Shown piece after piece: positions 50,901 through 60,225 of a DNA stretch of 64,000 nt (position 1 is its first letter; every line of letters starts with the position of its first letter). Source of the stretch: Isoetes taiwanensis. Lineage: Eukaryota > Streptophyta > Lycopodiopsida > Isoetales > Isoetaceae. The stretch spans positions 2,986,561 through 3,050,560 of the forward strand of contig JAJEKV010000092.1 in assembly GCA_021234155.1 (NCBI GenBank). Direction: 5' to 3'. Made by a program: the position numbers and the translations under genes. Under the pieces are notes generated by a model. The model was not told the DNA's origin. It saw nothing but the letters and a program-made list of their open reading frames with translations, and made no database searches.

Positions 50901-51554
50901 ATGTTATGTGTTTGTGCCTTTGTCTTACATTACTCTTACAGAACAAGAAGAAGGGGCTACCAACTGGATTTTTAAACCTGGTTCGTAGGGCCAAAGAAGA
51001 GAGGCAAAGGCTTAAGGCAATTGAACAGGGTAGAGAGGTCGCCACTTCCAGTTTTGACTGTACATATGAGAGATTTACCACATTTGGTCAGGACGTCCAG
51101 TACAGGGTTGTTGAGGGTGATTGTACAAGGCTGGGGACTCTTTTAGACAAGCAAAATTTTACATTATGCATTGCAGATATTCCTTATGGATTTAAAATAA
51201 AGGATAGCGCTTTTGATGAGGAGGCTTTCACTCACGTGCAAGTCCGGGTCTTTCTGGATGGCCTAAAAGAAGTCACGACATCCCGAAAACCGAGGGTCAT
51301 CATTTTTCATTCCGACCTTCGAGACGATGTCGGTGCTTAAACCTATGGGAGCGGCCTCATACGCCCGGTTTAAAGCGTTTGGTAAGCTTCACAATTAACG
51401 CTTTTTGTTTTACGGTAACTCCACTGTATAAATTTATACCACATCTGTCTTAAGGTTTAAATTTTAAAGGCTGGAACAACCGCGGTATAAATTTATACAG
51501 CAAGGCAATGTCTGTTCAAATTTATACGGCTTGCCGCCGTGGTATAAATTTATA
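47906..51554. repeat. 20 copies of palindrome TATAAATTTATA in non-coding parts
   Basis: Exact 12 bp copies start at 47906, 47956, 47994, 48016, 48364, 48396, 48406, 48429, 48468, 49100, 50176, 50204, 50246, 50272, 50298, 50328, 50355, 51427, 51486 and 51543. Many extend to the 16 bp palindrome GGTATAAATTTATACC, and several one-base variants lie among them. Four are upstream of the transposase start, the nearest 26 bp before its ATG. Five are in intron 1, one in intron 2, seven in intron 3 at 26-42 bp spacing, and three in intron 6. None falls in an exon. Flanks between copies are unrelated, so this is not a simple tandem array. Selection for a binding or modification site is the likely reason. 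Confidence 0.95.
48202..48210 (+). promoter_or_regulatory. probable TATA box of the methyltransferase gene
   Basis: TTTATATAC lies 48 bp before the ATG at 48258, in a CT-rich stretch suited to a plant core promoter. It lies between the first palindrome cluster (47906-48027) and the cluster inside intron 1. The two divergent genes are 378 bp apart (ATG to ATG), so they may share control. Confidence 0.5.
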
Positions 51555-53590
51555 CAGCAAGGCAACCGTCGTATAAGTTTATACCGCCACACTACCGGGC
51601 TAACTTATTTTCCTTGTTTTCTTTTTACTAATTTCTAATTGCTGTTTTGCTTGGCAGGCTTAAAACAAACGTCAAAGGTCATGGTGGTGGTCCGCGCTTA
51701 GTGAGCTGTTTCGAGCATTTTCATATAGGTTTTTACAGCGCGGACACCAAAAAAACCATGATTCATTTTAACACGCAGAATGAGAAGACTCCTCCCTGCA
51801 ATGCATTTCAGTTCCCAAATTGTTCTGCGAAATTAAAGAGACCCACAAATGGCGACAAAGCGCCGTGGTGTCCCATTATCGGGGCCACGCCGCTTATTAA
51901 TAATTTGGTACGGTGGTTTTCTTGCCACGAGATCGGATCTTAGATGCCTTTTGGATCGGGCACCACGGCCAGTTTTGCCCTTAAAGCGCGGGCGCAATGT
52001 CGCCTCGGTCGACATAGACCCGGATAAAGTAAGTTTCATCGGGACCGGATAAGCTCTTGTGAATCCTTTCCCGATGAAAATGAGGAACTGGAGCAAAGAA
52101 CGGTGCTAGCGATGCTAAGGGCACTTACACGTAACATCGCTTCAAGAGTCGAACATGAACCTCCTTCTCGATCATGCCGTTTGCTTTCAATGCGGAAAAA
52201 GCGGCCGATGGCGCCGTTTTGGCGCGCCAGCTTGGTCGGCTAGGGTAGCGGCCATACCGCCCTCAGAGATCAACACGCCCAATGCAGCGGTGGATCGTGA
52301 AGACACAATCGAACTCCCCGAACGGCTAGCGGGGCCATGTATAATCGCTTCATCGAAAACGAGAGAAAAAGATCTGGCTGGTTTGGGGCAAATGGTTTTC
52401 TTTTTTTAGGTGGCGAGTCTTGTAGCATTTTCCTCTAACGAGGTAAGTTCTTTGGTGCTTTTTGCGCTATGTCATACGACATGCTTGAAATGGTAGATCC
52501 ATCCGAAGATAGATCCATTTGGAAGCTGGCCTATAAGGCTAAGAACGAGACTACAGGACTAGATAAAGATTATTATTTGCATTTCATATTCAATAGGGAT
52601 ATCACAATCTGGCTTTGATGGAAGAATTTTAGATATGGCTCCTTTTTTCCGCTCTTCCTTGCTAGCGGGAAGATCTGATTATACAAATGATAAATCGGAA
52701 GATATATTTTGTCTCAGCATGGATTTGCGTGTTTGTCCGGGGTTATTAATTTATGTTGAAGCGGCGAGACAATACATGGTATGATAGTTTGATATATTGA
52801 TGGAATTTATTAGCATCTTCATTATTTTTCAAGTAATCGTTGCGGCTTGAAGAAAAACCACCAAGTTGAAGCTTGAGTATAATTTGGTAATCGATGCCAA
52901 ATTTACCTTACCAATTTATTGGATAAGGTTTGCTCAAATGTAATTTGGTGCACCGATGCCAAATTCACATTATCATCTCCAATTCATTGGACTTAGTTTG
53001 CTCAAATATCGCAACGTTTGAGTGAATGCTAAATCAGTCTTGATATGCCCGAATTTCTTCCTAATTGTCTACTTTCATACATATATGAGTCCGGGCCTTT
53101 CTTCCTACTTCGGTTCTTACACCACCGCACTTTCCTCGAATAAGATTTATCATTTCCAGTGCCTTATGGCTACTTCGGATTATCTTGTATAAGTTGGTTA
53201 CTATGCGGATGGATTCAATAAGTTTTCTGCATGTAGAGGATGAAGATGTTTGAGATTACTCCTGTAGTAATCCTCTGCAAGCAGCAAGACATTGTAATTT
53301 TTATTTATTATATATAAAATATAAAAATCGTTCTCTCAAAAAAAAAAAAAAAAACTTACACAGAAATCCAGCCTCCACTTACAGGAAGAAGAGATGAGGA
53401 GGTGGAGTTTGTCGACTTAGAGCCTGTGGTGCCCGAGCTAGAGAAACAGCCTGTACCTGTGCCATTGGAATCAGAAGCAGGCGTCTCTGCTATCATACCC
53501 TCACAAGAGTCAGATCCTAAGGGGTACGAGAGTCCTGTGGACTGGGAAGAACCACCTCCTCCACCAGTTGTAGTCAAGATTACAAACTAA
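48258..53590 (+). pseudogene. ParB-like domain fused to DNA amino-methyltransferase, 8-exon gene with mutations
   Basis: Exon 1 is only ATGGCCAC (48258-48265). Exon 2 (48708-49074) joins in frame to give MATGPKIKFVLGG. Further exons are 49147-50102, 50434-50674, 50744-50882, 50942-51381, 51658 to about 52442, and 53363-53590. After an acidic Glu run, exon 3 encodes a ParB/sulfiredoxin-like domain (YYVLGGTHSYKARKELS, AHIYVGVTDEEAKVIAVSHN). Exon 6 has methyltransferase motif IV as ADIPYGF, then RVIIFHSDL. Exon 7 has LKTNVKGHGGGPRL, CFEHFHIGFY, LVRWFSCHEI and motif I FGSGTTASFALK, then GRNVASVDIDPDKV. Motif IV before motif I is the permuted order of beta-type N6-adenine/N4-cytosine methyltransferases. 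Defects: a one-base loss at the exon 2/3 join, a frameshift in exon 4, TAA stops at about 51339 and 51370, a TAG near 51942 and a frameshift after motif I. The start of the protein is unrecognised. Confidence 0.7.
52470..53354 (+). mobile_element. probable poly(A)-tailed retroposed insertion in last intron
   Basis: Between a donor-like AACGAG/GTAAGT at 52443 and an acceptor TTACACAG at 53362 lies about 0.9 kb ending in an 18-nt A tract directly before CTTACACAG. Its composition differs from the other introns of the gene: no palindromes and strongly AT-rich. The A tail suggests LINE- or SINE-mediated retroposition. The left end and a target duplication were not found. Confidence 0.4.
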
Positions 53591-54010
53591 CTTTCATTGT
53601 AAACTATGTGCTAAGAAATATAACATATTTTGATGATGATTTTTAATCTGAAAGCTTTGTCTCTTCAACAGTGCTTAATTAGAGCAACTCTTTCTTGCTC
53701 CATGATTTCACACTCTTTGTCTTCCCTATGTTTAATTTTCTTAGTACTTATATTAAGCTTGCAAAAAGACAAACTGTATTTCCTTCTATTTTCAGCAATA
53801 AATACTTATTCAGCTTTTAAATTTAATGTCACCCTCCTCAAAACAAGCTTTTTTTTTTTGCCCTCTTTAAAACATGAAAAGGCTTCAAAAATGTTGCTTT
53901 TTTGGGGGTATTTCGAATGCTAATTGCTTAACAATCTATTTTGCTCCCTATTTTGTCTGTTTTTTTCAAGTTTCCAATTTTTATAAAGGAATCTTTCAAA
54001 CGCACTTCTT

Positions 54011-54040
54011 AAATAAGTGCGTTTCATTTTAAACCTTGTT
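54011..54040 (-). repeat. right terminal inverted repeat of the 9.7 kb element
   Basis: Read on the minus strand it begins AACAAGGTTTAAAATGAAAC and pairs with 44333-44362. Directly inside, a second GAAACGCACTT-like copy is inverted and makes a local hairpin around 54000-54028. Confidence 0.85.
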
Positions 54041-54268
54041 AGTTGTAATTTTTGTTTGATCCTAATATTTTTTCCCCAGCAATAAGAAGTTTGGGGGCGA
54101 CACGTGCAGCAAAAAAATTGGGGGCGACACGTGTCTTTAAAAAATAATAATGAAAAAAAAAAGAAGTGACGTCCTTTTCTTGCTCTGCAAGGAATCCGGC
54201 CCTGCAGAGCAAGCAATCCAGCCCTGCTCAGTTCTGGCCCTGCTCAATATGCGGAATTATGTGATAGA

Positions 54269-54492
54269 TGTTGATCAAATGAAGTCATCTTGACACGTGG
54301 CACCCACAAAACCGTCACCTTCTCGGTGCAACAATCTTAGGAGAAACTCTAGGAGAAACTCTAGGAGAAACTCTTGCATGTTACTGTTTTCAGTATTGCT
54401 GTTTTGGTATTAAAGGATCCTTTCGATCCTCTCTTTGTACTCAGTTCTGGCATTCAATAGAATCTGTCGCCTTGCTATTCACCTGGGTTACA
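54269..54492 (+). repeat. 5' LTR of copia element
   Basis: It starts TGTTGATCAA and ends CTGGGTTACA (TG...CA). It is 224 bp, 24 bp longer than the 3' LTR because AGGAGAAACTCT is present three times here and once there. Apart from that only two substitutions were noticed. The flank ATAGA (54264-54268) matches the base run after the 3' LTR. Confidence 0.95.
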
Positions 54493-54504
54493 TGGTATCA
54501 GAGC
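54493..54504 (+). promoter_or_regulatory. primer binding site, initiator Met-tRNA type
   Basis: TGGTATCAGAGC directly follows the 5' LTR. It is the standard sequence complementary to the 3' end of plant initiator methionine tRNA, used to prime minus-strand synthesis. Confidence 0.95.
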
Positions 54505-54535
54505 ACAGGTGATATCTTCAAGATCTATAGGTAAG

Positions 54536-57500
54536 ATGGATTCTAGCTCTTCCTCTACAATCGCCCCTGCCGCTGTCCAAACCCCTGCATCGCCTGATCT
54601 CCTTGACCCCATCAAAGGCTTGGAGAAATTTGGAATCGAGAGGTTCAAAGGGGATGATTTTCGCATGTGGAAATATCAAATCTCCACTTATTTCATGGCA
54701 GCAGGCTTATGGGAGGTGATAAACGGCACTGCTGCACGACCTGGCGGTGAAAATATGAGCCCTGATGCATTACGAAAATGGATTGCCAAAGACTCTAGAG
54801 CACACTCAGTTCTGATCAGCAGCATCCATCCCTCTATCTTGCACAGGCTCAAGGTTTCCAACTCTGCTCATGAGTGCTGGAGCAAATTACTCCGCATGTG
54901 CGAAGAGAAATCTGTAGCCGCTCAAGTGATGCTAAGGCACAAACTCTATGCCACCAGGCTTGGTGATGGAGAATCCATGAGTGCCCATATTGCTAAAATG
55001 CGCAGCATCATGGACCAACTTGATGAGTCTGGTCCAATCAAACTTTGTGGAAACTGCTCTGCCTATGCTGAGCAGCACAATTATCTTGCCCTTTTGTCCA
55101 GCCTTCCTCCAGCATACGAAAATTTGGTTGTGGTTCTTTCAAACCACCAAGGCACTCTGGTTTGGGAGGAGGTTAGTGCCCGGCTGCTGCAAGAAGAGGC
55201 CCGGATTCAGCAAAATGGAGCCACTGAAACTCAGATGGCTCTCTTCTCTGGCATGCGTCCCAAAGCCGAGAACAAGACAAATGATGGACACAAACCCAAT
55301 GCGGGAAAAGTCAGGCCCAAATGTGATTATTGCAAACGCAAAGGGCATCTCAAGGAGGGATGCTGGAAGCTGATTGCTGATCAAGCAAATGGGAAACTGC
55401 CCACTGCAAATTGCACCACTGATGAAGTTCAGCCTGTTCAGCCAGCTCATGCCTTCATGACCATTCACACCTCCTATTCTGATCTAGATGTATGGTGGTT
55501 GGACACTGCTGCATCCAACCATATGACTGGATGCAAAAATTTCTTTGTCAAGATGCAAGCATTACCCCAGTTGCATATTGTCACCACCAGCAATGGAAGC
55601 AAGTTGCAGTCTCAATATGGTGATGTAAGTATCAAGATTGCTCCTCAGAAATTTCTTACCCTTTCAAATGTTCTTTATGTTCCAGGACTGGACCATAACC
55701 TTGTTTGCATTGGGCAAATTGCTGATCTTGGTTTATCCATCACATTTGATCGCACTCAGGCCATTATTACCAAAGAAGCTGAAACCATTGCTTTTGGGAT
55801 GCGGTTTGGCAATATTTACAAGTTGCATACATCATCTAATGAGCTAGCTCTTCATACTCAAGCAACATCCATGGGCTCTCTTTGGCATCAGCGCCTTGGG
55901 CATGCTGGCTTTGATTGCCTTCAACATACAACATCTCTCAATGCTGCCACTGGCCTCCCTGCTACATTTCAGCAGGAGCCTTGTGAAATTTGTCACCTTG
56001 GCAAGCAACACAAGCTCCCTTTTCCGCTCTCTGAAAATCGGGCATCATCCCCAGCATTGCGCATTCATTCTGATGTTTCTGGTCTTCATCGTCCCACAAA
56101 AAGTGGCTTCACCTATTTTCTGACATTTATTGATGATTATTCGCGGTTTGTCACAGTCTACTTCCTCAAACACAAAAGTGAGGTATTTGGTTTTTTCCAG
56201 CAATTTGTTGCTTTGGTCCGCACTCAACTTGACAAACCAGTCAAAGCTCTTATGAGCGACAATGGTGGAGAATACTGCTCCAATGCCTTCAAACTCTTTT
56301 GTGCAAGTCAAGGCATTGAACATCGGACTATCATTCCTGGAGACTCTGAGCAAAATGGACTTGCTGAACGCATGAACCGGACACTCAAGGATATGGCTCG
56401 CTGTCTCTTAATTCAAGCCCAACTTCCATTGCAATTTTGGCTGAAGCCCTTAGTACAACAGTGTATCTCAGAAATCGCATTGCATCTCGCAAAGCTCAAA
56501 AGACTCCTCTTGAGATGTGGAATGGAACTCGCCCTAACCTCGCTCATGTTCGAGTTTTTGGATGTTTGGCCTTTGCTCTTCAGCGCCATCGAGCAGGAAC
56601 TTTTGCACCACGCAGCTTACGCACCATTTTCGTTGGTTATTCCATCACTCAGAAGGGATATAAGCTCTTGGACCCGTGCACTGGCAAATTCTTCTTTAGC
56701 AGGCATGTTCATTTCATGGAAGATCGCTTGGGATCTGCTCTCCTTTCTCCTGCACTTTTACCTGCAGACCTCATTAGTCTTCCAACAATCATCTCCTCTG
56801 ATGACATTGATCAAATTCCTGCTGCTGCCACTGCCTCCACTCCTGCAGACGTTGCCCTTGGATCATCTCCTTCTGCCACATCAGCCTCACCTGGCCTGCT
56901 CCTTCTCTGGTTCCACTTGTGGATTCTTCCCAGCCTCGGAGATCTGCTCGCACTTGGAAGCCCACAGCCAAGATGCTCACGTATCACCAAGCTGCCTTCA
57001 ATGTGCATGATCCCACTGTTCCTGCCACTTACAAGCAAGCTTGTTCTGATGTTCATGCAGCCCAATGGCATGCCGCAATGGATGAGGAAATGGCAGCTCT
57101 CCGCCGTAATCACGTGTGGTCCCTTTGTGCACTTCCTGCAGGACGGCAGCCTGTTACTTCGAAATGGCTTTACAAGATCAAGATGCGTGCTGATGGATCC
57201 CTTGATCGATTCAAAGCTCGCCTGGTTGCTCGCGGCTTCTCTCAGGTTGAAGGTGTTGATTTCCATGAGACCTTCTCTCCCGTGGTGAAAATGACTTCCA
57301 TTCGGATCCTTCTTGCTTTAGCAGCAGCTCATGATATGGAGATCCATCAAATGGACGTGCAAGCTGCATTCTTGTATGGTGATCTTTCAGAGGAAGTTTA
57401 CTTGCAGCAGCCTGAAGGCTACATTCAGCCCGGCGAGGAGCATTTGGTCTGGAGACTTCACAAGGCCCTGTATGGCTTGCGACAGGCACCCCGAGCTTGG

Positions 57501-58656
57501 TATGAAAAAATGCACAACTTCTTACTTCAATTGGGCTTCAGCAGTGGTTTTGCAGACACCAACCTTTATGTCCTCAAGCAGGATGCTGCCTTCACTCTTT
57601 TGGGCCTTTACATTGATGATACTATCATCGTCACTAACTCTCTTGCAGTGCTCTCTCGCATCAAGCAATCTTTGGCTGCACACTTCATGATGCATGACCT
57701 CCAAGAAATTCGGAGTTGCCTTGGCCTGCGCATCACACGAGATCGCTCTTAGCGCATCCTCTGGCTTGATCAAGAGAAATATAGCTTGGCTATTCTCCAC
57801 AAGTTCAATATGCATGACTGTCATGGCATCTCCACTCCCATGGACGTTGGTCTAAAACTGTCTACTGCTGATTCCCCACAGACCCCAGCTGACCATGCTG
57901 CTATGGCTCCCATCCCATATCGCAATGCATTAGGTTGCCTCAATTATCTCATGATCTGCACTCGTCCTGACCTTGGCTTTGTCGTCAGTCTCTTGAGCCG
58001 CTTCATGGCCAATCCTGGTCTCCCTCATTGGCATGCTCTCAAACGTGTTTTGCGTTATCTTCGAGCCACTGCCCACTTTGGCCTTCAGTTTGGACCTCCT
58101 TCCTCTACCCAGGATCTCTTTCTTGGTTACACTGATGCTGACTATGCCGGTGAAGAGGAGGCTAAATCAACCTCTGGTTATTATTTTTTTCTTCAATGAG
58201 GGTATCATCAGCTGGAGCTCCAAGAAGCAACATGTCACTGCTCAATCCACTATGGAAGCGGAGTATATTGCTGCCTGCGAGGCAGCCAAAGAAGCTGCTT
58301 GGCTTCAGAAAATTGCCCTGGACCTTCACCTTCAGCAGGAGCTGCCTCTCACTCTTTACTGTGACAGCCAAAGTGCAATTGCCTTGGCTAAAGATCCCAG
58401 GTTTCATCCCAAGTCCAAGCATCTGAAAGTGCGGTTTTATTATCTGAAAGAACAAGTTCATGATGGTCACCTGGTTATGCCTTACTGTAACACTCATGAC
58501 ATGGTGGCAGATCTTCTCACTAAGCCTCTGCATACTTCCAAATTTCAGCACCATCGCACTCAACTTCGTGTTCTTCCTCGAGGTTCAGCTCAAGCAGGAG
58601 GTACAGAAGATCTTGTGAGCACCACCTCTTCAGACTCCTTCAAGCAGGAGTGTTGA
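54536..58656 (+). pseudogene. copia gag-pol polyprotein with frameshifts
   Basis: From the ATG at 54536: gag (GIERFKGDDFRMWKYQI), zinc knuckle CDYCKRKGHLKEGC near 55325, and protease WWLDTAASNHMTG near 55500. Integrase has the HHCC part (LWHQRLGH...CEICHLGKQH), DVSGLH...FIDDYSRF, SDNGGEYCS and QNGLAERMNRTLKDM. Frame changes occur near 56450 and 56910. RT follows in a third frame (SKWLYKIKMRADGS, MDVQAAFLYGDL, ALYGLRQAPRAWYEKM, YIDDTIIV). A TAG at 57750 and a frameshift near 58190 precede RNase H (DADYAG, STMEAEYIAACEAAKEAAWL, SQSAIALAKDP). All domains are present, but at least three frameshifts and one stop prevent a full product. The RT box is YIDD, where YVDD is usual in this superfamily. 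Confidence 0.95.
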
Positions 58657-58850
58657 TCAAATGAAGTCGTCTTGACACGTGGCACCCACAAAACCGTCAC
58701 CTTCTCGGTGCAACAATCTTAGGAGAAACTCTTGCATATTACTGTTTTCAGTATTGCTGTTTTGGTATTAAAGGATCCTTTCGATCCTCTCTTTGTACTC
58801 AGTTCTGGCATTCAATAGAATCTGTCGCCTTGCTATTCACCTGGGTTACA
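58651..58850 (+). repeat. 3' LTR of copia element
   Basis: It is 200 bp, TGTTGATCAA to CTGGGTTACA, followed by ATAGA. It carries a single AGGAGAAACTCT unit. Confidence 0.95.
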
Positions 58851-58855
58851 ATAGA

Positions 58856-59778
58856 TCTTTGGTAAAGGTCCTGGCTGGACAACGCTGCTGGCTATGGAGA
58901 GTCGGAGCTGGGAAGGCCTCTGTAATTTCTCTGCTACATGGAATCTCCGTTTTCAGGTAAGAAGAGATTACAGAAGTCTAAAATAGCATTTCTATGAATA
59001 TATGGGCTTTTGACCTTAATTTTTTGGCAATCTTCTCTTTATCAGCATTGGTTGGAAATAGATAAAGTTGCATGATCGCATTGCACGATCGCATCAGCAC
59101 TCTGATTTCGCAGCTTCTTCATGCATTGAAGCAGAGTCACGAAGCTCTCCAGGTAACCCGAGTGTCCCACAAAGCAGAAAACGAAGAGAGGAAAAAATGT
59201 TCTGTTATGGACTAGACTCGTCTATTATGTCTCTCATCTAGCCAACCTATCTCGCTTTTTTCTTCCAATATTGAGCCTGGCCGAACCATTTCTTCTTCTG
59301 TCATTGCCATTCATGCTTCCTGGCTTTGCCTTCTATCTATATCTCTGTATTAATGCATCAATCAGTGGGTCTGTCCTTATTTGTAGTTAAAATTGTTAGC
59401 AAGGCACCGGTTTCGAGTTTGAATCATTTGGCAAATGACAAGCAAAACGCATTTTCCCGGCAGAGAGCAACAGGTAAGGAAAAACCAACTCTCCGCTGTT
59501 TTGTACAGTGAAATAGTACCCTTTTCTGCTTCTGATTCTGCTGGCTCTGGTGGGCTCCAAGCCCAAAGGCCTTAGACCTAAATACGTAGAAATATGGTGT
59601 AGCAGTGTTCATCATGATTTGCCTTCTTTTTACTGTGTTTTCTTTGTAGAACCACTGGACGTTGAATACAGTATCGTTATATGCATGTAAGTGGTAGAGC
59701 CGTCTGTTAACTTCTTCTTCTAATGTAAAGCTTTTGTTTTCTTCCTTTCTTGGGTTTTTCCAGGTCCATCTGGGACCG
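58856..59778. other. intergenic DNA
   Basis: No gene is recognised on either strand. Confidence 0.45.
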
Positions 59779-60225
59779 CCGTATTTAGAGTCCGGGATGT
59801 GGTATTTCCGGACTTTGTTTGTGGTATTTCCAGCCACCCGTTATCAGCCACTGTAACTTCACAGTTTCAAGCCCAGAATCAACTGTTTTGGGGCATTTTT
59901 GGATCAATCCGGCTCTATCTGGGCTCAAATCGCTTCCTCTCTTCATCAAACTAACATTAAAGAGGCAGACAAAGTGATTAGAAGGGCTTTTGAAGCAGTT
60001 CAAGCCGTCCACGGAGCTGCAAGAACGATCCGACCAAAGATTTCAGCTCCGCCGCGCAGTTTCGCGCTTGGTTTTTGGCCAGAAATACCACTTTTTGGCT
60101 GGAAATACCACCTTTTGGCGGAAATACCACCTTTTTTGGCCGGAAATACCAATTGGCTGATAACGGATGTCCAAAAATACCACCAAGAAAGTCCGAAAAT
60201 ACCACATCCCGGACTCTAAATACGG
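59779..60225. mobile_element. inverted-repeat element (foldback/MITE-like), about 450 bp
   Basis: CCGTATTTAGAGTCCGGGAT at 59779 and its inverse ending at 60225 begin two arms of about 72 bp (59779-59850 and 60155-60225), which share the GGTATTT phrases and CGTTATCAGCCA. The ~300 bp centre includes four tandem units of the type GAAATACCACCTTTTTGGC (60080-60155), which resemble the arms themselves. No coding capacity is evident. A target duplication is uncertain (CCATCTGG left, CACGTCTGG right). Confidence 0.75.

Larger units (their letters stand above)
44333..54040. mobile_element. 9.7 kb DNA transposon with transposase-like and ParB-methyltransferase genes
   Basis: The ends are inverted repeats: AACAAAGTTTAAAATGAAAC at 44333 and its inverse ending at 54040 agree at 29 of 30 positions. 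A 4 bp direct repeat AGTT flanks both ends (44329-44332 and 54041-54044). An alternative reading is TTAA on the left and TTAG on the right. Just inside each end are further copies of GAAACGCACTT and a GGAATCTTT/AAAGATTCC palindrome. Inside are two divergent genes sharing a promoter region: a DUF7869-like protein on the minus strand (47880-44805) and a ParB-like/DNA-methyltransferase gene on the plus strand (48258-53590). Twenty copies of a 12 bp palindrome lie in non-coding parts. A poly(A)-tailed insertion sits in the last intron. Both genes carry disabling mutations, so this copy is inactive. Confidence 0.8.
54269..58850 (+). mobile_element. Ty1/copia LTR retrotransposon, 4.58 kb, recent insertion
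   Basis: Complete structure: 5' LTR, primer site, gag-pol, purine-rich tract (AAGCAGGAG) and 3' LTR, flanked by the 5 bp duplication ATAGA (54264-54268 and 58851-58855). Near-identical LTRs indicate a recent insertion. Domain order is gag, protease, integrase, reverse transcriptase, RNase H, the Copia order. The open frame is broken, so it would need a helper to move. Confidence 0.97.

Noticed and set aside
47906..51554. The palindromes as a CRISPR array or satellite
   Set aside because: Spacing is irregular, spacers include exons, and the repeat is only 12-16 bp in a plant nuclear setting.
52155..52409. Open frame on the plus strand after the methyltransferase motifs
   Set aside because: No known motif. 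It probably is part of the decayed last large exon of the methyltransferase gene, so it is not listed as a separate gene.
44333..54040. Bacterial or phage contamination, or an endogenous giant virus segment, as the source of the methyltransferase
   Set aside because: The gene is split by GT-AG introns, paired with a eukaryotic DUF7869-like gene and bounded by inverted repeats with a flanking duplication. No viral hallmark gene is present.
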